A stretch of 64,000 nucleotides of DNA from Salarias fasciatus (Eukaryota > Chordata > Actinopteri > Blenniiformes > Blenniidae). Both the position numbers and the translations under genes were made by a program. The notes under the pieces are model-generated. The model did not search any database. It worked only from the letters and a program-made list of their open reading frames with translations, and was not told where the DNA came from. The stretch lies in contig NC_043763.1 in assembly GCF_902148845.1 (NCBI RefSeq), positions 12,577,170 through 12,641,169 of the forward strand, given 5' to 3'. The stretch's first letter is position 1. Every line of letters starts with the position of its first letter. Of the stretch, positions 1-13,410 are shown piece by piece.

Positions 1-77
1 AGGAAATCATAACAACACTGAAGTACTGCTTATCAAATTGAGACCTTTGCATTGTGCGGTGATTTGACGGGCAGTAC

Positions 78-2173
78 CTGATGAGAATCCCACCCCCATC
101 ATGAAGGTCAGCACCACGGCCGGACTCGCCTCCATCAGCGCCGCCCGCTGTCTCACCCTCTTTTTCCAGAGCCGTTTACAGCTTGAAGCTCCTGTAACAA
201 AAGAGTGAAATTGGGTGTCAGGCGTGCGGCGGGCTCAGGACACACGGAGGCTGGTCTGTCAGCATCTTCAAAGATTACTGAAGAATTCTGTTACTCTCTT
301 ATACCTGAAATCGACCAAATAAATCCAAGTTAAATGAAGAGAAGCTGCAGGGCCTGATTTGAAAGGAGTGGCTTGACAGGGACTTTCTCACAATGGATCA
401 TCTATATATCTCCAACATGCTTTAACTGTTTCACAATATCTTTTGCCTTTAGCTATACAACTCATGTCAAAAGACTGTCAGAGTTAATCTATGTCTCTAA
501 TTGACGATCCTGAAGCTTCTCAGAATTACAGGATGTTAAACACAAACAGTACTAAACACACAAGGATTTCTATAAATATAATAAATTCAGTTTTTCCACA
601 GAGAGAATACTGGGTGATGTTAGTGCCGTGCAGCAGTGTTATTGACGAAGCGCCATAATTGGCTGCCTGGGCGTCTTTAAAACCCAAGTAATTTCGTTGC
701 AACTTGGGTAACTTGTTGCAATGACAATAAAGGCTATTCTGATTCTATTGCAACAAAGCAGGAGTATTCAAATCGTATAATAAATAAACACCGAAAGTTC
801 AACAATCGATCTCATGCATGCAAGATAAGACAGTTCAGATCTGAATGGCCATTTTTCATTGATCTCACATTTGGTATATCGATTTAACAAAATGTACACA
901 AACGCTTTGGTAATCATTAACAGTCAGAAAAAGTCAACATTTGTTTTCTGTACTGAGCTCGTCGCTTCTCTTTAAGTCGCCATACATTTAAATGCTGCAA
1001 ATGCTCACCAGTGATTTTGTTGGGTGCTCTTTCCTCCAGGTTCTCTCATAATGTGGAGCCAAACTTTTCTGATAGTCTTCCTCCAGTCAGTCTGTTTCCG
1101 CTGTTGGTCTGCTTTTTCACTGACGACTATGTGTTCCTCATTTTCTCTATATGTGGAATGCCTTGAAGGGCAGTGTAGCAGTTGGTGCTACAATATTCAG
1201 GTCAAACTGAAATTGAAATGTATGGCTCTTGTCTGTGAGCTATGATTTATAGATCAGGTTCGGACTCACTTAAATAGGTTGATTTGATCAGAATCAAAAT
1301 ACAGCTATCTGTAATGAGGGGGAATTTTTTTTAAATCACTATTTAATTGAATTCAGATTTCAATTCAGTTGTATTTACAAAACAACAATTATAACAGGGT
1401 CATTTCTGGGAAAACCAAACAGTTCCACATGAGCAAGCAAGTTCAGAATTGGTGAAATATCTCGGGACTGAAACTGCTATAAAAACAAAGAAACCGAAAA
1501 AAGAAAAAGAACTCAGGTGTTGGAAGCATTCCCCTCCCCCCCCCACCCTATTTCACTGGCCCACATCTGTGAGAAATATGCATTTGTGGGATGAGCACGT
1601 CTGCAGATCTAATGCCAAACGGTCAGTTCTGCTGCTGAGCTGCATATTCCGCTCTCCTGGCACAAGACAAACGCATGTTCCAGACAAATGTAGACGAATA
1701 AATAAGTTTTGCAAAGACTCATTAAATCAAAAACCTAAACAGGCAATACATTATACTCGTTTTCTCCGAATTAATAAACCAGTCAAACAACAGTCTCCTG
1801 CTGTACGTCAGCCAACCAGTTGTGAATAATAATTCACAAATGACTCATTTTTTATTTTTTTTTACATTTAAGTAGAAAAGAGGCGGGACGCCGTCCAGAC
1901 TGAAGAGTTGCGCTGAAAGTTTCAGAGTTTGAGGAGTTTCTGTAAAGACGCGGATAAATCTCCACTTACTCACGCTGCCGCGGCTCGCTTGTTCAAATCC
2001 AGGCGCACGTCTGTCAGGAAGCTCCCGAGCTTTGCCTCATCCTCGCTGTTGCGAAAGTAAAAAGTCTCATTAGGCGCCGCCTCCGCGTGGCACCCGCTGC
2101 GGCTCGAGGCCCCACACGGGGACATGGGAAGCCGACATTCGAGGTCCTGAACTTTACCGCTATCTGGGGACAT
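78..2173 (-). CDS. Partial unrecognised gene, first exon plus a possible second exon
   Basis: I do not recognise this gene. The first exon (2173 to 1974) opens with an ATG and stays open for 66 codons up to a good donor (GC|gtgagt). The encoded start is MSPDSGKVQDLECRLP, then a Cys- and Ser-rich stretch, then an acidic-to-basic segment ending near LTDVRLDLNKR. A candidate second exon (about 191 or 181 down to 78) has a pyrimidine-rich acceptor, a gtactg donor and one open frame. That frame gives a basic stretch (KRLWKKRVRQR) followed by a hydrophobic, possibly membrane-spanning segment (SPAVVLTFMMGVGFSSG). Its frame joins exon 1 only if the alternative acceptor at 181/182 is used. The rest would lie left of the window. 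The sequence just upstream of the ATG is moderately GC-rich, as expected near a promoter. Gene-like structure is seen directly; function is unknown. Confidence 0.35.
192..1973. other. Non-coding stretch, probable intron 1 of the left-edge gene
   Basis: AT-rich DNA between the two candidate exons of the left-edge gene. It holds a LINE 3' tail near 655-760 (listed separately). I see no convincing coding exon on either strand. The longer open frames here have no family resemblance and no consistent splice sites. Confidence 0.4.
655..760 (+). repeat. LINE 3' tail fragment
   Basis: The stretch contains a TTTCGTTGCAACTTG block followed by AATGACAATAAAGGC and then short TTCTGATTCTATT-like repeats. 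This is the usual ending of fish CR1/L2-type non-LTR retrotransposons, where the element stops in a short tandem tail. Only the tail is recognisable, so it is a 5'-truncated insertion. Assigned from memory of the family; a repeat-library search would settle it. Confidence 0.45.
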
Positions 2174-2725
2174 TTTCTCTTTTATCAACACCAAAATCTG
2201 TGCTCAGCTGCCATCCTGTCCTCGCCTCTGTTGTTTTAACGTCGGTTTCCTTCCTCGTGGGTTATTCTCATGACTACTGGATTTCTCTCACGTGACTCAC
2301 TGCCGCTCGGTCTTGTGTCACCAGATGTCTCTCAGCTCAGGTGCAGTTAGGAACCATTTCCCCTGCTGTTTTCCATATTCAAAATAAATCCGATCCTGTG
2401 ATGTCTCTTCTCCCGCCACTGGCACACATAATCACATTGTATGTATAAACTCATCAGTCCAGAGTTCTGCATGTCTGACCCCAGAAGTGACAGCTGCTCG
2501 GTCAGGTGATAGATTTATGCAAAACACTCTCAAAAAAATTAATCCTTTTCAAGGTGTCAGGTGGGAATTATGGACATTTCAAGCATATTGTTGTTACAAT
2601 CGTTTTAATAACACACATCCATCTGGAAGAGTAGATAACATGGAATTATTATCTTTGTCAATACAGAAAAAAAAAAAAAAAGATTTCACTTTTAAGTGAG
2701 AACAATAGCATTCCAGGGTTCCATC

Positions 2726-4740
2726 CTACTGTGAGATACATTTACGGGGCAGAGGTAAACACAGCTGCTGGATCCGTGGAGAGGGCTGGGCGGACCGGGC
2801 GGCCCGGCTGACGGCGTATGGGTCGTACCCCTCAAACAGAGCCTTCCGCTCTCTGGGGGCGGCCAGATCGTGAAGCCTCTGGCTGGCTGCATGGTGTCGT
2901 GCCGTTCTGGAGACGGGCCAACACGCCGAGCGCTCCCCTTTGAACATGGGATGGTCATGCTTCGGGGCTGAACGCAAAAGACCAAAAAAAAAAACCATGT
3001 TGGGGGAGGCCAAATAGGTCACACATGTTCTGGAACAGTACATGACTGATTAACTCACTCGCCAGCAGCTCTATGTGAGCGTTTGCTTTGCTGGGGAGGT
3101 GGGTCAAAAGGCCAGCTTTACATTTTTGGCCGGATCCATCCTGAACCCGTCTTATTTTTGGTTGTGCGAGCCGGAAAATCCGTGGAGTTGCAACTACAGT
3201 CTGAGTACCGCTGCTCAGCTGACAGAAAAAACCACAAACAAGACAGTGCCAACCACAAAAATGCAATCACTGTCATTTCAGCAGAATAAATGTCACATCT
3301 GAATTATTTGATCCTGTCTAGACTATTTAATTGGTCTCAAATATCAAATATTCTAATATTATTTATAGCTCACATCTTCGGATCAAAAGCCATTTCATAC
3401 CAATATATTTCTTGTGCGATGATTTAGTTTAACAAATTACAGTGATTATGATGTTAGTCTCAATGCTGCACTCTGAAGAATGCGTGTAGAACTCAAGATT
3501 ATCCATTTATTAAACTTAAGTCCAGGTCAAAACACATATTACATATTCCCATACTGACAAGTGAAGGGCTTCAGAGAGTTCTCTATTGGTCAAGAGAGAG
3601 ACAAAATCAAACACAAAACAAATCTGCAGGCGAGAAAACTCAAAACTAGAGAAACCACAAGTCATTTAAATGAGTCATATTATAAAACTTTTTAAATAAT
3701 AACCTGAGTTTGATTGAAAATGCTTTTGTTATGCCAAAGACTCTGGGAAAAAGCCTTGCAGTGTCAACTTTTTGCCAGGAAATGTGGGGAGTGTTACTCA
3801 CCGGAACTGGCAGCTGGCGGGCGAGCTGCCAGCCAGTCACAGGCCGCCGCGGCTCAGCCAGACGACACAGCCTCTGTGAGGCAACTGCCTTCAGAGCGCA
3901 CTTACTCACCGCCCAGATCGGTGAGATCCTGAGAAACCAGAACCCAGACAAAAGAAATAAGGCTGAAGAAAAGCCAAGTGGACGTGTGAAAATGGCTCTA
4001 AGAAGAAAGAGGAAGGGTTAAAGCCACTCGAAGAGAGTTTTGGAAGGGTGGACACTGAATGTGCAGACAAAAAAAGGCTACTAAAGGAAGTATATTTACG
4101 TGTCTTGAGAGTCGAATCTTTTGCTTTTGCATAAATCCAACAATCGAGGGGTTAACTCTGAAGAAAAAAAACAAAGCAGAGCAAAAATAATTGTGCGTGG
4201 GCTTCTCAGATTGTGCGTCATTGGAGCCATCTTCGCTCCACATATGAAATAAAACATGCCTGTCTCTGCAGCACATACTGTCACCAGTGTTCAAAGCTTA
4301 ATAAACTCAGGTAAACACAGCTAAGAGCTGCAGCATTTTATGTCTGATTAGCAATTAGTGGATGAATGCAAAGCTTTTATCAAGGGAAAAAAAAAAGAAC
4401 AAAGATTCAGGCAACAGAGGCTGAAGGGCCGTACGCTGCTCTACAGCCACACATCACTTGGAAGAAAAAAGCAACAAGCATTAAACAAATTGGTAAGAGG
4501 GAGTTAAAGAGGAAAAACAAATGGGTTTACTGTTGGTGGTGGATCCCGTCCTTTCTGGTGGTAATTTATCCAGCCAGTAAACGGAGCGACTGTAAAATAA
4601 ACAGGAGAGTAACTCAGGAGAAAGGCTGATTTGACAGGATTGCTCTCAGGAAGATCAAAGGGCATCAAGCAGGCCTACCGGTCAGGAGATCTGAGCTGGT
4701 CTGCTCTTGGTTGAGCGAGCTGATGTATCCGAGCAGCCAT
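2726..4740 (-). CDS. theg: THEG-family sperm microtubule-associated protein, exon joins partly uncertain
   Basis: Four or five minus-strand exons encode repeated units of the THEG type (R-[IL]-x-x-L-[AC]-x-P, often preceded by W-x-V-S-x-x-A). Exon A (4740 to 4679) starts MAARIHQLAQPRADQL. Exon B (3928 to 3802) has IWAVSKCALKAVASQRLCRL. Exon C starts at 3218 and carries TPRIFRLAQPKIRR. The last exon ends at stop 2728-2726 and has WPVSRTARHHAASQRLHDLA and later SPRIQQLCLPLPRK. Joins A-B and B-C keep frame with good GT-AG signals. The C-to-last join is ambiguous: a donor near 3126 can join an acceptor at 2967 or at about 3045, and the latter adds a further VTYLASPNM unit. Family members are testis or sperm-flagellum proteins of the axonemal microtubule wall; human THEG is on 19p13.3, in line with the neighbours. 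An earlier 5' exon could exist. Lies just downstream of shd on the same strand. Confidence 0.62.
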
Positions 4741-5869
4741 GAAAACACTCAAAAGTAAAAAACAGCTTGTTAAAGAAATATCTACGTACGAGACGTTCCT
4801 CTGCTATTACAGAGGATTTTGTGGTGGAGCTCAGCCGGAGAGACGACGTAATGCAGCTGATGCTTTAAAAGCCTCACTGAGAATGAAAGCAAGCTGAAAT
4901 GATAGGAGAAAGACACTAAGGATGCACAAATGTTTAACTTTTGAGGATTTAGGATGTCACTGAAATAGACCACACTCTAAACTGACCCAAAGAACAAAAT
5001 TGTGCAATCAAATTGAATTTTAAGATCACAAAATCTGGCTTGGAACTTGGCTCAATGACTTCTTTTTCTACATTTTTTGCAACTCTGGCCTCCCTTCACT
5101 CCCGTGTCCATATCAGTCCCTCTGTTTGTTTGGTTGTCCCCCTGTGCGCCTCTCTGCGCCTCTCTTCCCGGATTCTCTCCAACGCCAGTTCAGCCCTGTT
5201 CCCGGTGTCGTCTGTTCCTGCTCAGCTTCTCTCGTTATCCTCGGTTCAGTGAAGTGCTGAATCTCACCTGGATGCCTGAGCTTGAGTCCTTACACCTGCG
5301 CCGTGACAGTATACCGTTTCTCTTAAAGAGGACAGACTAGAAAATGGAAACAGTGTTTAAAGTGGGACTTCAAGACAAAGCTCAGAGCAAATTTTAATCA
5401 TTTTCTTAGCTGCATCACATCTGCTTTGGAAATTGGTGGAAATGAAGTGAGCAGAAATGTGGCTAAATGAATTCTCCGGTTCACCTGCTCCCCTTTATCA
5501 ATATAAACAACATGAAAAAACAAGAGACATTCTGTATTAATAATTAAGGGCATTATTGCATGTAACCGCCAAGTGCATAAGGCCTGGAAAACTTCACCGG
5601 AATAAGAGAGGTTTACCACACACTCAGTGCTGCGTCATACTGCTGACATGAATAATTTAACATAACAGATACATGCTTTGCAGGAAGTTTATTTTACCTG
5701 ATGTTTTCATGCAGTGGCTCCTTCCCTCGGTGACACAAACACCTGCCGGTTGCTATAGTGACAGGTAACAGTACACCAAACAGCCTCAACGTGCAGACGT
5801 GAGATGAACGGGCGTCCATTCGGTCTTATCAACAGCTTTAATAGTTGATATGAGATGACATGAATCTGC
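4741..5869. other. Intergenic gap between shd and the THEG-like gene
   Basis: Mixed-composition DNA with pyrimidine-rich patches around 5060-5230. A possible minus-strand donor follows ACATCAG near 5690-5696, which could mark an untranslated first exon of the THEG-like gene. No protein family is recognisable here. Confidence 0.3.
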
Positions 5870-5965
5870 AGTACTCTCTGTGGTGTAGTGGTTAGCAGCA
5901 CTCTCCCCTCACAGCGGGACAGCCCTTGGTTTGAGTCCAGGCTATGGAGCCTTCCTGGTGACTAG
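5870..5965 (+). repeat. tRNA-like SINE or MITE head
   Basis: Contains GTGGTGTAGTGGTTAGCA, then CTCCCCTCACAGC, then TTTGAGTCCAGGC. These are the A-box and B-box-like blocks of the very common fish tRNA-derived short repeat. It cannot be a working tRNA gene: there is no clover-leaf acceptor stem or anticodon arm that pairs properly. Related fragments occur at about 34265-34330 and 52098-52140, and a body fragment at about 21655-21890. Confidence 0.55.
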
Positions 5966-6038
5966 TCATTTTCTCACCAAGCCTCTTCATTGGGAAGAAT
6001 AAAAACAAAACCACACGAACTGAAAACAAAACAACACC

Positions 6039-6044
6039 TTTATT
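6039..6044 (-). other. Candidate poly(A) signal of shd
   Basis: AATAAA on the minus strand, about 1.05 kb downstream of the shd stop codon, with no other gene between. It would give a 3' UTR running from 7089 to roughly 6020. Confidence 0.5.
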
Positions 6045-7055
6045 TTAAACATTTAAAATCTTATAAAACAGTACACAGTAAATAAACTACCAAAGCATCT
6101 TTAGTGTTCATGATCACAAAGCCACAAGCTTTTCGATATAATACTGGAAATATTATTCTCTAAACTAGTATTGCAGGAGTGTGCGGTTGTGCGACGTTAA
6201 CACGCTATGTCTGCCTGACATAATACTGTCACTTTGCGTCGTTCACACAACAGCACGATGAACCGAGAACACTGCGGGGCTACAGCATCGCAAAACATTC
6301 ACAGGCGGGAGAGGAACCCCAGAGCTGATACATGGCCTGGGCTGATTATGTAGCGTTTGGTTTGTCTAGTAAATAACATTTCAAAAGGATAATAACAGTA
6401 ATGTGTATAAATCTATCACGCTGCCAAGAGCGTCTTTAATATCTATGTCTAGATGAAATCATACACTGTGACAGCCACCTTCACCTGCCAGTTTTAAATT
6501 CACATGAAAATAGCTGCTTCTGGAAAAACACCACCTTGATTATGGGGCAAAAGCTGAAGCCCAAAAGTCCCGTTACTATTATTCTTGAAGTGACCTGGCA
6601 GTACAGGCGAACTCACAGACTCTGCATAACTAATAGGGACAAATCTCCATGCAAGATTATAGAAAATTCTACCGTCTCAAGGCAGCTTGAGACTCGTCTT
6701 TGTCTTTTTCTCCTCAGCCTAAAAGCACTTGGCTAGAAATCTTACAACCAGCAACCGAGGATTTTTAATGATTCATGAAATGAAAAAAAAAAAAAAAACA
6801 ACAACAACAACAGGGATTTCAGTGATGATACCATTTCACAGGCATAGGCTCATGAGGCACTGAACTCTCTCGTTAAGCTGCCAGTGTAGATACTGGGATT
6901 ATTATTAAAAAAATAAAGGGAAAATGGCACCAAACAGTCTAATCTCTTGAAAGCAGTGCAGGTAGGATGGCAGTGAATACGCAATGTAGGAAAAGAGTCA
7001 GAAATTGGTCACTGTTGAGTATATATTGTTTTCAGTAGCACCAGGAGAGACAGTT

Positions 7056-7089
7056 TGTGTGTGTGTGTGAGTGTGTGTGTGTGTGTGTG

Positions 7090-7090
<1 letters not shown>
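7056..7090. repeat. GT/CA microsatellite abutting the shd stop codon
   Basis: About 17 GT dinucleotides with one interruption. On the mRNA strand the CA run begins within the TGA stop codon, so the repeat is the first part of the shd 3' UTR. Confidence 0.95.
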
Positions 7091-10603
<3,513 letters not shown>

Positions 10604-10607
10604 GGAT

Positions 10608-13243
10608 CTGAGGAGGGAGCAGTAAACAGATTGAGCAGTCCTTTTAGTGAAGTGCTCAAAGTCTATTAAATCTGTTTTCAACTGTTCTGTAAAGCAAATA
10701 TCTGGCTGGCCAATCAAATTACAGGAATTGATGGCTTTCACGCAGACACATTGTCAGGATGACCAAATAAAGGAATGGTGGGAATATCACTGTAAAAACA
10801 TATGCTACAGCTTACGGTGGTCCTGTTCGAGGCCAAGCTGCATTCAGATGATGGCTGACTGCTGACACTGCCAAGTTTAGAGCTCGGTTGTTCTTTTAAT
10901 AGCTACAGCCTGAAAGAAAATATCTTTACCTTGTGTTTCTTACCACATAAGCTTGGGATTATCCTCACACAACAGATTTTTACAAAAATGATATACAATA
11001 ACAGCTATAATTTTACTTGCTGACAGACGAGAAAGTAAGAAAAAGTGGTCACTCAGACTGGAAAGTGCTGCGCAATCTGATGAATCAGGATTTCTGCTGC
11101 AATACTTGAATGATGAGAGTCAGAAATTTGTATAAACAGCATGGGAGCATGGCTACATCTTCAAAAATTTGGGCTACCATTTTAAAATTCTCATTTTTAA
11201 GCATTTCTTCATAACCTTGTTTGAATGTATTATCCTTTTTCCTTCTAAAGCATTTGAATTGTTTTGAGTCCGAGTGGTGTTGGTTAGGTGCAAACTTGGG
11301 TCTGTATTCCATATTTTTATTGTTACCAATACTATTAGCAAATTACCATGTTTTGCATTATAACTAGGAAATCACTTCAGTTGTGCTGAACCTGTCTCCA
11401 TTGTTCTCTGGTCATTGTCTCTTTAAGTGATGTAAGATGAACCTGAGAGGTTTAAAATACACGCATGGGGAAAATAATATCATGGGATCTGTAAAATCTT
11501 ATCTCCAAATGCGGGAAACAAACATTTAGGTCACAAATACGAAGTTTTACCTCCTTTATTCGCCTCTGGGAGAAAAAAAGAGTTTAATATTCAACAGGTC
11601 CTGAAGATTACCTAATATTTCCCCCCTCATTGGTATAATCCTGCAACCTCCTCCTTCAACAGAAAGCCTGGATTTGGCTGCCACAAAAGCTTATTTTAAT
11701 TATCCTGATGAGAAACTCAGGAGCAAATTAACAATAGCCAGTTAGCATCTGGGGTTAAGATAAAGGCTTCCCAACATTAAATTGTTAATAACAGCAGCAG
11801 TAAGGTTTCTTAATTGTATAGTAGCACCAAATTAGAGATTTAACACATCGTTATGTATTTTAATTTCTAAAAACTCAGCAGTCACTTGTTCTGCATGTAT
11901 GTGTGCGTGGGCTAACTAAGTTAGCTGGAAACAAGCTAACCTCGAAGAGCTCTAACGTTACTCCTTCCAGCTCACCCTCGTTTCTTTGCATAGCCCGCTC
12001 CAGCTACGTCTTTCTGGTTACCATCCGCCGCTTCCTATTAACGCCGTCCAGCTCGGGAGAAAACATAAACAATCACATCGGCATTGGGGAAATGTTGACT
12101 GTGAGCCAAGCGGGTCAGTCTGCTAATGTTAGCCGGAGCGGAGCACGGCGCCTTAAAGGGGAGGTGCTCCCGGAGCGGAGCGGAGCAGACAGTCTGCCCT
12201 CCGTACGGTGCCTTAAAGGGGAGGTTCATCCGGAGCCGCGCTGCGCTGTCTCCCGGAGCGGTTTCCAAGTATGCCGACAGTAAAGCTGCAGACGGAGAGT
12301 GAGTGAGCGTGTGGTAAATCCTTTTGTCTCTCATGCAGCTCTGCAGTCTGGGCAACAAGGTCATCCAGCTTCTGTGCGCAGCTCGCCACTCGATGAAAAA
12401 ACAGAAAAACAATACATTTTGAGGTGATTTCAATACGAGTCAACATAAAGTAGTGATTGATTTTCAAAAAAGAGAACACTACCTCATAATTTTCATATTT
12501 GTGAGGCTTCTCCGATCATTGTTCTGATACATTAAACTGAATAATAGAGATTTGAAATTGCCATGATCTTTTCTCTGCTCTGATGCAAAGTAAAATCATA
12601 GTCGGGATCAGTGGCATTAGCGTTACCACTCATACATGGAAGACACTGACAATAGACAAAATGCTTCCAACACAAATTGCAAATTCATTTACTGTACAAC
12701 ATGTGATTTGAGGTCAATTTCAAAAGCTTACATTACTCAATTCAGGGTTCTACAATGTGGTGCCAACTTGACCGAACTCAAAAAACACAGCCTGGACCGG
12801 CACCACTTCACATTTTTAAAGCTTGTCATCTCAATGACAACAGCACCAAAACACACCCTATGCTGGTATAATGGGCTTACATTGTGCTGTTTTGGGTTAG
12901 TTTTAAGTTTGCTACCCTCAGTTTGACTTCTAGATCCAAGGTTGTTACGTATGGAAATAATGCAAAAAAAAAATGACATGAAATCTCTCCTGCAAATATA
13001 GACAATAACTCCACCAAATATCCACATTAGTTTGGAACAAACATGCTAATATTGTCATTGTTCTGATCTAAATTTATTCTCATCTTTCAGGGGATACTAA
13101 AATGTATTTGCCATCACAAAAAGCCAACCAAATAGAGTTGAATTCTTTATTAAACACTTAAAATTTGTAAGTTATATTTCCACACAAGATCACATTTTTA
13201 ATAAAAATCCTCAATAAAAGCTGTTTTTCACTGGTTCAGTGTC
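10608..13243. other. shd 5' region and yju2-shd spacer
   Basis: AT-rich DNA with one GC-rich island at about 11960-12290. The island holds two diverged copies of a roughly 30-bp module (CGCCTTAAAGGGGAGGTGCT at about 12148 and GTGCCTTAAAGGGGAGGTTC at about 12209), each followed by CCGGAGC. It lies upstream of shd and beyond the yju2 3' end, so it is the best candidate shd promoter, with a spliced untranslated first exon. No TATA box was seen. A short minus-strand frame at about 12270-12390 (VASCAQKLDDLVAQTAELHE) sits behind a pyrimidine-rich acceptor but matches no family I know. Confidence 0.4.
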
Positions 13244-13249
13244 TTTATT
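13244..13249 (-). other. Candidate poly(A) signal of yju2
   Basis: AATAAA on the minus strand, about 165 bases past the yju2 stop codon. Confidence 0.6.
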
Positions 13250-13410
13250 GGATTTGGAGAGATGACAGTAAAATCTTTGTAATAACTGTCCACCAACACA
13301 CACACAGCCCACAAAGTGGTTTATACAACACTAAGTCTCGTACTGCATCAGTTTTCCTTTCTGCATCACTGTTTTCCATTGTCTGTGTGTCAGTCAGTCA
13401 AATCGTCTTC

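Noticed and set aside
2692-2985. Alternative 97-codon frame over the last THEG-like exon
   Set aside because: Open throughout, but without THEG repeat units; the other frame carries three units, so this is a shadow.
5870-5965. Possible tRNA gene
   Set aside because: Only A-box and B-box-like words are present; no clover-leaf or anticodon arm can be drawn, and fragments of the same head recur elsewhere, so it is a tRNA-derived repeat.
12213-12479. Possible small coding exon (VASCAQKLDDLVAQTAELHE)
   Set aside because: It has a pyrimidine-rich acceptor but no recognisable family, and two frames are equally open. It overlaps the GC-rich putative shd promoter, so it is not called as a gene.
12636-12926. 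96-codon plus-strand frame
   Set aside because: No family resemblance and no splice context; the composition resembles non-coding AT-rich DNA.
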